From assembly GCA_963678705.1 (NCBI GenBank), contig OY783212.1, positions 744,001 through 808,000 of the forward strand: a stretch of 64,000 bases of DNA, read 5' to 3'. The stretch comes from Panorpa germanica (taxonomy: Eukaryota; Arthropoda; Insecta; Mecoptera; Panorpidae). Positions within the stretch are counted from its first letter, which is position 1. Each line of letters opens with the position of its first letter. Shown here piece by piece: positions 53,461 to 64,000 of this stretch. A program made the position numbers and the translations under genes. The notes below the pieces were generated by a model. That model was given only the letters and a program-made list of their open reading frames with translations. It was not told the origin of the DNA and ran no database searches.

Positions 53461-56400
53461 ATATAAATAAATAAACTTTCACTTGGAACATTATAATATA
53501 GGACGATCACTCGTGCAGTTTCATATAAATTCAGTTAGGGTTCACAACCCAATTGTTACGTAAGTAAATTTACTTCTAGATAAATATTACGTTTCTATTT
53601 ATGAGGCTAATTTAATAAATATTAGAAAGAAAGTTAGGTATGTTACAAATTGTATAGTCTACTGTTTTTTATTACAATTAAATGTGATAAAGATATGGTC
53701 TGTAGTATCTAGATCTAGAATCTAAATAGATCTGAACAATAATTGAGAATGTAAATAATTCTGGATCTGTTAATTTTTAATTTAGGATCGCCAAGCTATT
53801 CTAATACACTTCGGCTCTGACCAGAACTGCGTGACTCATTTTGTCTGCTTAAAGTTGACCTTCAATGAGGTCACAGTTTCTTAGTTCGTTACTTTATTTC
53901 AATATAAAAGAACATATGTATATAAAAGTAACAAACAAAATAAACACTCACTTTGCTTGTTGTTTCTAACCTAACTTTTCCACTACATCAGGTGTAATTC
54001 CAATTTGCATTTATAATTTTATTTATACTTACGAGTATAGTACAATACGTCATTATGCGCGGTACGATGGTATGGCGTTACGCCCCGCTACAATACAGGA
54101 TTCTAATTATTTTGATTAGACTTTAAAAATACTCATAAAAGGTAAGAGAATAATCCGTGGAAGGTATATAAATATAGAGGTTCATTGTTCCTTGCGCACT
54201 GCACACATGTTTATAAAATCAAGATATCGTACGGCCATGCCATGGTAAACATTGCCACAGCAGAACTGTCTGTGGGATGGGATGGGACGACAAGATGTAC
54301 GCCGGCGTTTGCAGTCAAGGCCACAGGTATTAATACAAATTATGAAACATGCTGATTGCTTCACCTGTAATGCTCTTCACACATTGTTTTGCATAATCTA
54401 AAACTAATCAAGTAACATATACCTTTTGAATTCCATTCTAACCCAAACTGACAAAGTACGCATTCGCTCAGACTTCGGTAAGAAACCGAAAGCACGTCGG
54501 CTTTCGTAATAAGAGCGAACTAAATTTCTGGTTTATTGGGAATTGACTAGATACAATCAAGCGAGGGTAGACACCATACAGAAGAGTCCTACGATAAAAT
54601 TAGTAATACTTAATTAGTATATTAGTAAATACTTTCTTCAAACTTACATAAATATGAGATTAATATGGGTACTTACTACATTCTGCTTCCATTGTGCTGT
54701 TCTTTTCTTATTATAACTATTTTCTTCAAATAAAGCGCAATGGTATTTCAAATCAAGTTCAAGTCCTCGTATAATGAATGTCTAAGCAGCACGATAATAA
54801 ATAACTATAATAAGCAAGTACACATAATGCTGAGTAAGGAGGGGGTTAGAGGAGGGTTAAGGGGGTATTGTACAGAGCAATGCAATGCTCTGGACTGTTG
54901 GCTACAGGCGATGAATTGTTACTTGCAAGTTGCTGATTGGTACCTTACTCAGTTATCATTGTATTATGGTTTTTAGCATCAATTTATTACAATCCCCGAT
55001 TACTGGTGCTGACTGCATTACGTTTGTTTGTCTGGCGGATTTCTGCACACACGAATTTTCTAACCGTACTACAAGATAAGTTTGGTATTTGTTAATCATT
55101 GTCTGTTCAATGATTGCCCTTTCACTGATTTGATATTTCTTTGTATTTAACTCTAATTAACTAACAGGTGACGTTTAGGTAAAGTTTATGACCTAAGGAG
55201 CTGAAATTAAAGTGTGAGAACATTTTATTAAATGCTCTATAATTGCTGATTGTGTTTCTTTTCTGTTGGAAGGTATAATTCCTAATTACTGTATTTATGT
55301 ATGTATATATATATTTATTAATTTATGCCTTTTGGGTTTACAATCTAAGTTATACTCGTATTTCACTCAGCCGTATTCTAGTATAATTAAAAACTTAAAA
55401 TTAATTATAGACAAAGCTTAAACTAATGTCTGCTTCATCTTCTACACACTCTTCTTTCTTCCATCTCTTTTCCTGCTTCTTCGTTTTAGTACGCCTTCAG
55501 ATTTTAGTAGTAATTTGTACTTTGCCTAACACGTTTCATCTCCCCTTACTTTATTTTCCATTCTCCCGGTCTTCACCTGCTTCATCGATTTTATAGTTAT
55601 TTTTATCAAGTTGCTTTCACTTTCCACTTTCCCCTCACGCCTATTCTTGATATGCTGTAGCGTTTGATATTTCCTGTCACTCACCCTACAACGATTCTCC
55701 TCTTTTATTCCTCAGTACCTATTGCCTCTCTCTTCACTCCCAAGTCCAATTATCCTTTCCTAAAATTTCCATAAATTTCCTTGATTTTAATAACGCAAAA
55801 ATAAATGAATTGTGATTGTTACTTTTTATATTTTTCTGATTTCGGACCCGACCCTGACCCGAATCGGTCGGGTTTTTAAAATATTGGACCAAGATCCGGC
55901 GGGTATTAGAACCCCGGGTTTTCAGAAGTCTTAGTGACAGCACACGCGAACTTATTTTTAATAACTTTATTTTTTATCCCATTAACGATCAAGAGGTCAA
56001 AAATAACTATTACTATTGATAACAACTCCTATAATATGAGGTTATGGATTATAGAAATGGTTACTCACAACACCATTGAAAATCTCGCACTACTCCAGCC
56101 AGGGTTAAGTACATCTCTGGCTGCAGTCAATAGTCATTATCCCGTCCCGTGGATGTGGCGTTTCTACTTGTTCACTGTTTTCTTAATAGACGTAATACCA
56201 ATCTTAATGAGCCGTTCATGCTGGCGAATATAATTATACTATGAGATTCTTATTTCACATGATAGTGAATGCAATAAGGCATGTCACAAACATTATAAGG
56301 AAATAAAACCACAGCAAAACGATGTCCAGTCGACTTCTGTTTATTTATGGAACCAAGTTGCCTGGAGACTGGCCTTGAGAGCCCACCACATCTTTTCTTA

Positions 56401-56730
56401 CCTCCACCGTGCTCACAGTTTTACTGGACTTGTTCAGTATCTTCATGGTATCATCAGATGTATTTACATTTTTTAAATTGCAATAAGACCTGGCGAACTG
56501 GAAGTTATTCCAATCTACTCCTTACGTCTGCGGAAACAGATCCAGAGATCCAGCAGCAACCAAGAACCTCGACAGCGTTTCTGCAGGTCTACCAGGAGAT
56601 TTATCTTTTATAAAATCTTATTATTATTGTTATTATTGCATAACCACTGACTGGTTTATCAGACGTTTTCATTTCTTAGTTGTTATTCTACAACGACTGC
56701 AATACTTATGTACATACGAGTATTATGTTT
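53461..56730. other. intergenic, with one possible exon and a CT-rich stretch
   Basis: The main candidates are a minus-strand Cys-rich exon at 54182-54370 (listed separately) and a CT-rich stretch at about 55430-55745, whose reverse complement is purine-rich and resembles transposon tails in insects. I see no complete gene. Confidence 0.4.
54182..54367 (-). CDS. possible terminal exon of a small Cys-rich protein
   Basis: After an acceptor-like GCATTACAG the minus strand encodes VKQSACFIICINTCGLDCKR, then a Cys/Pro/Arg stretch and NMCAVRKEQ, and stops at 54182. It is richer in GC than its surroundings and has eight Cys in about 60 residues. The spacing at the end is loosely Kazal-like. I could not find a matching upstream exon in the right phase, so it may be a chance frame. 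Confidence 0.2.
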   Translation of the reverse strand, partial: QVKQSACFIICINTCGLDCKRRRTSCRPIPSHRQFCCGNVYHGMAVRYLDFINMCAVRKEQ

Positions 56731-57099
56731 GGTACAGACTAGTGCGACATAAACATGCGACATCCAACATTTACATATTTTCATTCATAAGTTGACATTA
56801 TTTAGACATGAGTGTACTAAATGTGTTGTACTTTTAACGTTCAGACTAGTGCGACATAAACATGCGACACTAATAAAACCGTCACTTTTACTATTTTTAA
56901 AAATTCTAGGTAGTATTTTTATGAAACAAAAATGTTTCAAAACGAAGTCGGTCTTTATCAAAGAGATTGTGAATATGGTCCCGAACAAAAGGGTCGAGTA
57001 CTCAGGATTTACTATAATTTCAGTGGGGATAGACGTGAATTGTGTTTAGAAAATAAATAAAAATAATTTAAATGGACAAATGAAATTTGCATAAGTTTA

Positions 57100-57315
57100 A
57101 TTGAAAATTATATCAGTCCGTAGTTCTCCATCAAGAAGATCGTCCTTTATTAAATCAGCTAATAAATTATTTCCACCATAATCATTTCTTCTTTGTAGAC
57201 TAGGACGCACCCAATATTTACGTCTCCGTTTGAGCGATAATCTTCCACTTATTATCACACAAGCAGCCGCTGCCAACAGAACATGAGCCTGCCAACAAAC
57301 TGAGCCTTCCGACAT
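57100..57315 (-). pseudogene. N-terminal fragment of a Harbinger-type transposase
   Basis: 71 residues from an ATG. The stretch SLKRRRKYWVRPSLQRRNDY, followed by an Asp/Leu-rich segment, is like the start of PIF/Harbinger (HARBI1-like) nucleases. It stops at 57100-57102, before any catalytic residue, and the remainder of the gene is absent. It lies within the repeats of the relic at 56731-57660. Confidence 0.6.
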
Positions 57316-57427
57316 GACAAGATTCTATATTCAATATCAAAAACAATAAAATAAATAAAGTATTGAATTTGTAAACTTGAATTTGTATACCCGTGCAATG
57401 GGTTTTCTGCTTACCCGTGCTGAACAG

Positions 57428-57461
57428 TAGACCCTTGTCAACCGTTGTCAACAAGGGTCTA
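57428..57461. other. perfect hairpin
   Basis: TAGACCCTTGT and ACAAGGGTCTA (11 bp) around a 12-base loop; the loop side repeats TTGTCAAC. It lies inside the Harbinger relic. Confidence 0.85.
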
Positions 57462-57660
57462 TTGTTAAAGAACTGAGTTTTATTATATTTGTTTAATAAC
57501 CATATTTTTTTCTAAAGCAAAGCAAGTTGAAGGAATTCTTTCGAAATATGAAAGCTTCCGACGTATTAAGTTGCATGTCGCACTAGTGTGGACGTGTTGT
57601 ACAACTTCTTACTACAAATGTTGGATGTCGTATGTTTAAGTCGCACGTATGTGTACGGTA

Positions 57661-58589
57661 CATTAGGTTTCTCTGTATAGTATCCGGCTAAAAGGGATAA
57701 AGGGATTGCAAAAAGCAAACTTAATAAGTTAGCTGTATCGTTTTTCTTAGTAAACGTAGTTTAGTTTTGATGTTATTTTGCTATTCGAATTCTAATTTGT
57801 AAAACAACAAAAAGTACACAAATCGTTTCAGTAACTGTGACAAATCGCACGATTCATTTGTGAGAATCATCGAACGTGCCGCAATTCTAATAGTTTTTTA
57901 CTAAAAAAGACAGTTATACAGTTGTAGAGCGTAATAAGATAGTCTTCTGAGTCTGACCGATAGTCGATAGTCGACACGGATATTTCTTTCCAATATTGTT
58001 AGCGATACACGATTAATTGATTCAGCTTCACATAGTTCAATAAATCTCATTCCAAACTGTCAGACATCTTGGAGTGCTACTGGGCAGATACGTCTTAAAA
58101 TCAGGTGTTATATGTTCATAAAATTACAGTTAATTACAGGTAACTTTTTAAGCTCAACACTCTTTTTCTAAACTGATAATTATTCTACTTTCGACCTCTG
58201 AAGAGACAACATAAATTCTTAATTCAACATTATATTTTCTTATCTAAATTCATAATTCTGACCTTATATTCACCTAATATCTTAGAGAAAAACCCTTAAG
58301 AAACCCTTAAACCCTTAAGAAAAACAAGAAAACACACAAGTTCAATTGGACTAAAAAACAATATCTTTTTTCAAATGTATGACGTCACAACAGGGTTCTA
58401 CAATGTGTGACAAGACATGACAGTGGGGACGGGTTGAAAAATCATGAAATTTGTAAGACATAATTTATGGATGAACCTTATATTAAAAAATTCTATAGGT
58501 GTATTTCTATAAAACAACATACTCGTATTATAATGTTCCAGGTGTATATTTGTATGTTTATATTCTTATATGTTTGGTAGGGAATTTTG
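57661..58589. other. intergenic, no feature seen
   Basis: AT-rich. A short ACCCTTAAG-type repetition near 58290-58322 is too brief to be a satellite. Confidence 0.35.
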
Positions 58590-58975
58590 TATGGTAGCTC
58601 AAAAATGGCTCCAGGGAAGTTTTTGAAAATTTCCTATTTCGTAGAGAAAAAGTTCTAAGACTTTTGGCGTCCCCGGATTTTTCCCTAAAATTCTTGGAAA
58701 AACTGAAAAAAGAAGTGTGCCTTTTTTTGCTGTGTAACTTTGTATTCGTAAAAGATAGAAAAGTGAAATTTTGCATGTGTATTACGCTATTAAATGCGAA
58801 CATAATTTACAATTTAGAAATTCAAAATTTTATGAAAGGGGCACCGAGAAAATTAGAGAGGCCGGTAGGAAAGTTTGGAGAAAGCTAACATTTTGGATTT
58901 TGTAATAATTGAATATCATATTAAAAAAAAAAATCAAAATTTCAAAATTTTATTTGGGGGCATAGGGTTCACATA
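58590..58975 (+). repeat. repeat family C, copy 2
   Basis: Homologous to 53145-53460 in the opposite orientation, and to the start of the tandem block at 21960-22800 (GTAGAGAAC/GTAGAGAAA, TTTTCCCT, AAAGATAGAAAA). Chance frames on both strands are not genes. Confidence 0.7.
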
Positions 58976-59528
58976 CAAAGGACAGTCTTCGCTTGCGACA
59001 GGGGAAAACTCTAGTCTTTGTTATAAAACGAAAGTTAAATGAAAGTTAATGAAACTGTCGGATACTATTGCTTTATTTTGTTTTGTTTAATAATTCTTCT
59101 GATTAAAGCATCGCATGTAATTCAATTATAGATTACTGCTGGCGCCGCCAATGATTCTTTGTGCGAATCGGCAACTATATTCTCCGGTTAGTAATAAATG
59201 CTGCCGCCAACAAAGTACCTAGTTTTTAATAGTATAAAAAAACAATAGAAAATGAACCATTACAGAAATAAAACAACATTAAAAAATTAGCGTAGTGCTT
59301 CATAATTTGAACTCATAAAGACATTTAATCAATTCTATAAAAGTTAATGGATTATAATGCTTTCTTGGTAGGCAGTATTTAGTTTTTAATAACAGGTATC
59401 AAGATAAGAGGATGTAATAAACTTATTTTTATAAATAATTTCATTATTAAAATAAAAGAAGGTCTCACGTATTGTGCGTACAGATACTTTACGTAACCTT
59501 GAATAGCAGCCACAAAGCGGTGAATTTA

Positions 59529-59846
59529 AGGCCTAGATCACACTGCGATTTAAACCTTAGCGGTTAAACATGAGCATGCACACACCACACCGTTTTTAAT
59601 CTGAGCGGCTTCTGTGACAGAATTCTTGCGGCACACAGTGGTTTTTCCTTCGGTTCGTCTTTGTATGCAGAACACAGTATGTCTTGATATTTTGTTTTGA
59701 CGGTCCATTTCTTTGAACATAACAGTATATAATCAGCTTATCATTTTAACCGCAGTGTGTGCTGGGTATGCTGTAGTATACAAAATTAAAACCACGCAGA
59801 AAGAAACGCAAATCGCAAACGTTTAAATCGCAGTGTGACCTAGGCC
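59529..59846. mobile_element. MITE family H with long TIRs
   Basis: AGGCCTAGATCACACTGCGA at the left and TCGCAGTGTGACCTAGGCC at the right are inverted repeats, about 27 bp with few mismatches. TTA on each side is compatible with a 3 bp target duplication. Internal sequence is non-coding. Confidence 0.75.
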
Positions 59847-59849
59847 TTA

Positions 59850-60809
59850 GATACAGATAAATGAATTCGGCATTTTGTGATTTGAACTCATCATACAAAA
59901 CCGGTACAGAAGCAACACACACTAGCGTGGACCACATCTGTACGCGAATCGTGGATTTACAGTTGAGAATTGAATCGAACTTTGAGATTTAAATTAATGT
60001 AACCAATAGCTTTACTAATCGCCCTGGGCGTGAGGAAGCGGGCCCGCAAACTGTTATAATTCCCACGTTTAAAATAAATAAGAGTCAACGCATATAATTA
60101 AGTTAATTTTATTAAAATTACCATTAAGTCACCGTCTCAATTGTGAGGTTATGTTATTCTTTGAGAATAACTTTATTTATAAAATGGTTCATCATCTATT
60201 CAAATGTCTAATTGGCATAATTACTTAATTTTGTGAAGCAATGACTTTGAAAGTGTGAGTTTTGTTAAATGTTTAGTGTTTTACAGTTGCAAGTATTGCT
60301 GAATCAGCGAAAATATGACCCATCATCCTGGTAAACATAGTTACTTGTATTGCATGTTTCTTTCATATAGAGAATATAAAAAAAATCTCTTTACGTAAAA
60401 AATGTTATTTAAAAAATCAAGAATTATAACATTTTCTTTTTTGCATAATTATAATCATAAGAAGAATTTTAAAGGATTAGTAAAGTTATAAATTTATCAT
60501 TTTGTATATTTGGAATTATAAGGAGAAACAATTTTAGATAAAATTTAAATGTAGTAATAGATGTGACATATAACATGTCAATGTAGTTTGACGGAAATAT
60601 CAAAGACAAATTACTCTACATAAAAATGCAAACACTTAAAACATGTACTTTTTGTGTTTACGCACGTTCTGAACCTATGCAGACAATATAATTATCTGAA
60701 GAAGTCATTCTAACAAACGCAGGGTATATGAAAGATATAGAGTACACAATTTAATTCAAGCATTGAATATTTATTTTATTGAATACGAGTATCATACTTT
60801 CCTCGATTT
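59850..60809. other. intergenic, no feature seen
   Basis: AT-rich. The last 65 bp (from about 60744) reappear after element A6, near 62452-62523. Confidence 0.4.
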
Positions 60810-60888
60810 CAATGGGTTTGTGAACTCATTTTTTCAGGGTCGCTTTTTAATTTTTGATTGAATTAAATGATAATATATGTGAAAAACC

Positions 60889-61009
60889 GAAATTTATAAC
60901 AGCCATGAATAGATCATTCTTGTTGTCTGGATATAAAGTATAAGAAGAAGCAGAACAATAGTAGGGGCGATAAAAGGCTACGTGCCTAGGAAGCCCGATA
61001 AATTATATA
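60889..61009 (+). mobile_element. retroposon family E, copy 2 (tail continues after 62073)
   Basis: Shares GTTGTCTGGATATAAAGTAT and GATAAAAGGCTACGTGCCTA with copy 1 at 38190-38322. Its tail is interrupted at a TA by the mariner relic and resumes as a run of As at 62077-62086. Confidence 0.75.
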
Positions 61010-61116
61010 CACGGTGTCCAGAAAGGGTATCGGGTATTTGTAAGTTCAATGAAACAAAAATTATTTGTATGCAATAAAAAAGTTTATTGTTTATTATTAG
61101 CATATGAATTGGAGAA

Positions 61117-61506
61117 TTATTTGGAAAAGATGACGTTATCCAAATGATGACCGTTACGTTGCTGGCACTCTTCTAAACGGAAACGAAGATTGGCGATAAC
61201 ACGTTGACACATAGCTATCGATATTGCTGCCATTTCTGACCTGATGTTTTGCTTTAACTGGGTTAGATTCGTCGGATTGTTTTGATAAACCTTACTTTTA
61301 AGGTATCCCCATGCAAAATAGTCAAGCGGGCTAAGGTCGGGGCTTCTGGGAGGCCAGTTGATGTTACCCCTTCGCGAAATGACTTTATTAGGGAATAACT
61401 CGTTAACAACTTCCATTGAGTTATTTGAGGTATGGCAAGTGGCCCCATCTTGCTGGAACCACGTTCTTGAGTTGAAACCTGCAAACTCCTGCCACTCTGG
61501 GACCAA
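61117..61506 (-). pseudogene. C-terminal part of DD41D-type mariner transposase
   Basis: 130 residues with the second catalytic Asp in WFQQDGATCHTSN and the third in SPDLSPLDYFAWGYLKS. The spacing between the two Asp is 41 residues, which points to the DD41D (rosa/Visitor-like) branch of the IS630-Tc1-mariner superfamily. The part with the DNA-binding domain and first Asp is missing upstream. A separate N-terminal piece (MEQYSGMHRAFCVRAYYRNG) is encoded at 61957 leftward and stops at 61874. Confidence 0.85.
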
Positions 61507-61509
61507 AAA

Positions 61510-61880
61510 ATTTCGCCTCCTAGGTCTTTAGTTAACGTTGTAAGCATGCTATGTCATTGTTGAATGTAACTTATATTCTGCAACCCATTGAATGCATGGC
61601 TCTAGTGCCCCTTAAGGCTCCTAATAAAAACGTTATATAAATTTTATAAAGGAGTGTCTAGACTATCTCATATTAAAATTTGAGCCTCCTAGGTCTTTAT
61701 TGTACCTTACAGTTAACGTTGTAAGCATGCTATGTCATTGTTGAATGTAACTTATCTTCTGCAACCCATTGAATGCATGGCTCTAGTGTGGCCCCCTTAA
61801 GGCTCCTAATAAAAACGTTATATAAATTTTATAAAGGAGTGTCTAGACTATCTCATATTAAAATTTGAGCCTCTTAGGTC
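61510..61880. repeat. tandem duplication of about 170-185 bp inside the mariner relic
   Basis: Unit 1 at 61510-61676 and unit 2 at 61677-61860 share GTTAACGTTGTAAGCATGCT and AACCCATTGAATGCATGGCT. The start of a third unit (GAGCCTCTTAGGTC) follows. Unit 2 has two short extra blocks. Confidence 0.9.
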
Positions 61881-62456
61881 TTGTATTGTATTGTGTCACC
61901 ATTACGATAATACGCTCGTACGCAAAATGCGCGATGCATCCCCGAGTACTGTTCCATCGTGACTAAAACTCCACAGAATGGCGGACGCCACGAACCCCTC
62001 CCCGCACCCTTTAGACGCCGCGTTTCGAATATGGCGCGAAAACAAATACCCGATACCCTTTCTGGACACCCTGTATAAAAAAAAATATGATGATATACGT
62101 ATATTGACGTTTTTATTTTTTTAAATATCTTAAAGTTGAGTGAGTTATCAGTTATATCGCATGTTTTAGTTATGCATAAGACGTCACAGAAGAAATCAGT
62201 AATCCAGATTATTTTTCCATTTTCATACATCTACCATCGTAATACAATACTTGATGGGATACACAAGGCAGCTGTTAGTAGTAAATAATGTATCACACAC
62301 ACTCTCGTATGCATTTCTATTGTATAAAAGAGATAGCAAATTTACAGTCGTGACGTACCATGCATTGGAATTATCGATAACGTTGTAGACAAAATGTCTT
62401 CTTTAATTGTTAATATCTCCTAATATATAAGGAATTATTAAAAATGAATTGTGCAC

Positions 62457-64000
62457 ACAATTAATTTGAAGCATTGAATATTAGTTTGATTGAAAATCAC
62501 ACTCTTAGTCGATTTCAATCCTCTGAAAAAAAATCGCACACAAAATTCACAGAGAATTCGTGTTGAAACGAGAAAACGAACTGCGTAAACCATTACGGAG
62601 CATTTGAGCAAACGGAGATATATATTCTCTACATCGTATGCTCTCTTTAGTAGTTAGAAGATGCTTCCGTGTTGTTGGTAGTAAGCAGCCAAGTTAACAT
62701 CTTTAATGATTAAAGTTAATGGTGTATACATTAACAGCAACTGAAACTAGTTTGTCAGCGTCTTCCTGTGCTCATAACAATGTGGAACACTCCGTGAAAC
62801 TCATACGGACTTCGGTATGAAAAGAAGACCTTTTTGGACCGGTGACCTAAATTTGTTTACGCATAATAAATGTATAACAAGTTTAGAAAGGTATACCAAA
62901 ATCTGAAGTGGTCGGCAGTCGTGTGTCGTGTGTCGTGTGTCGTGGCTGGTCATCTGGTAAATCTGCGTTAAATGCCAACCAACAAGAGCAAAACAGGATT
63001 CCTGTTAAATTAATTAACATATAATAGAAAATAAATAACATCTTGAAACAGGCTGGCGTTTTTATGGTCATTTCCTTTGAGGTCAGACAAGATCTGTCGG
63101 TGGCCGGTCATGGACTCCCTGCACAGCGGATATGATGCTGAACAGTGAACAGATTATGTTTTCGTGCTGTTTTATGTAATGCATCTTTAATTATAGAGAG
63201 CTAAACACCAAGTTATTATACGTATATGGAGTACATCTAAACTTGCATTTGCTGGATACACCTCATAAAATAGAATGGTATTACGTATATTGTTTCAAGC
63301 TTGTAAAAAATAATGGAGAAAGTCAACAGAAATATTTCTAAGTATCACAATTTTCGAGTTATCCTTAAGGATATCCACATTTAGCTTCAGTATATTAAAA
63401 AGGAATAAAATAAACAGTCGGAGAAATACGACATCTAACATCAATTTTCTTTTATCATTATGTAAAGGAGTTAAACCTGGATTTAAATAAAAAGTTTCGG
63501 GGCAATGGGCGCCTCCATTCAACCGCCAGTTTTTTTGTTTACCTTGAAAACTATAACTCCCAGTAAATGTTTGTAATCTACTTTTTTTCAGATAATAGTA
63601 TCATCTACAACTTTTGTTAATAACTTTTTGTTACAACTTTTATAATACAAAAGTTGTAAACAAAAATAAATATTAAATAAAGTGATGTAATGAACAGATT
63701 AGTGGAAGATGGGAGAATGGCGGTCAGTGGGTAATGCCGGTCACATCGAAGTCTAAAACTTCCGAAAACATTTCGCTAACGCTACTAGTACCGCCGTCTA
63801 GTATATGCCTGAGTATACTTACTTACCAAATACCGTCATTATACATTGCGCACAGTGAGTTGGACAGCTGTGTAAAAGTAAGGACGAGTTTTGTTATAAA
63901 TAAATTAAAAATTCGATGAAAGTAAGCTTAAAGTGATTTATACCAATCAATATCTTTCTAAATGTCAATTATTACCCACATATTAGTGTATCCTATGGGC
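62457..64000. other. intergenic end of window
   Basis: AT-rich without a gene that I can support. It holds a repeat of a flanking sequence at about 62452-62523, a short GTCGTGTG tandem array at 62918-62946, and a 10-base inverted pair ACAACTTTTATAATACAAAAGTTGT near 63634-63658. Confidence 0.4.
62918..62946. repeat. 8 bp tandem repeat GTCGTGTG, 3.5 copies
   Basis: Consecutive GTCGTGTG units ending GTCGTGG. Confidence 0.9.

Larger units (their letters stand above)
56731..57660 (-). mobile_element. PIF/Harbinger-type relic with terminal repeats
   Basis: The left end reads GACTAGTGCGACATAAACAT then GCGACATCCAACATTT; the right end carries the inverted version (AAATGTTGGATGTCG...GTCGCAC). Second copies of the CTAGTGCGACAT motif lie inside at about 56844 and, inverted, at about 57580. 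That makes a symmetrical pair of sites at each end, as expected for transposase binding. The exact boundaries are uncertain by about 10 bases, and I could not see the usual 3 bp target duplication. Confidence 0.7.
61010..62073 (-). mobile_element. Tc1/mariner element (DD41D type), internally rearranged
   Basis: The ends are inverted repeats of about 32 bp (CACGGTGTCCAGAAAGGGTA left; complement of ATACCCTTTCTGGACACCCTG right) with TA on each side. It contains the first and last parts of a transposase gene but not the middle, which is replaced by a tandem duplication at 61510-61880. It cannot make active transposase. Confidence 0.9.
60810..62456 (+). mobile_element. family A element, copy A6, split by nested insertions
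   Basis: The left piece 60810-60888 starts CAATGGGTTTGTG and follows A1. The right piece, about 62086-62456, resumes with ATATTGACGTTTTTATTTTT, includes the hairpin remnant TATAAAAGAGATAGC, and ends at GGAATTATTAAAAATGAATTG without its TIR. Between them lie retroposon E copy 2 and a mariner relic. Confidence 0.75.

Noticed and set aside
58287..58322. AACCCTTAAG-like repeats as telomeric sequence
   Set aside because: Only about three imperfect units and not an insect telomere motif.

Overview
This window is AT-rich insect DNA. The genes have short introns with ordinary GT-AG junctions, the transposons are typical of arthropods, and the intact LTR element has the gag-pol-env plan of insect errantiviruses. 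I cannot name the insect order from the sequence.

The left half is genic. From base 1 to 3920 there is the 3' part of a very long, low-complexity, coiled-coil protein that I do not recognise. From 8898 to 19691 a fourteen-exon gene encodes TRIP12 (ctrip in flies), a WWE- and HECT-domain E3 ubiquitin ligase, with an unbroken reading frame from ATG to stop. From 27316 to 29363 five exons encode an RNF13-type ubiquitin ligase (protease-associated domain, one membrane span, RING-H2). It converges with a minus-strand secreted protein gene (coding exons 33116 down to 29898) whose C-terminal half looks like an odorant-binding protein. That gene has a Pro/Gly/Tyr-rich insert, and its introns hold two tRNA genes (Thr-CGT and Ser-AGA), a tRNA-derived SINE and a MITE. 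A TATA-Inr promoter with a 5' exon at 37659-37466 may be its start.

The right half is a transposon landscape. The centrepiece is a 7.87 kb LTR element (41725-49594, minus strand) with two 471 bp LTRs that look identical, a 4 bp target duplication (AGCG), a primer-binding site that fits the tRNA-Ser gene of this same window, and open gag, pol and env frames. Its leader carries three tandem stem-loops with different but complementary stems and a shared loop, and next to them an array of 12/13 bp repeats; I found no family description that explains these.

Around it lie many short elements: six copies of a roughly 0.7 kb TIR family (called family A here), two DD41D-type Tc1/mariner relics, a 308 bp MITE with 56 bp perfect TIRs, a hAT-like MITE with an 8 bp target duplication, a PIF/Harbinger relic, two copies of a short retroposon, several foldback repeats, and a three-layer nest of insertions at 60810-62456. 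Apart from weak coding-like fragments near 51.4-52.0 kb and 54.2-54.4 kb I see no host gene between 37.7 kb and the end.
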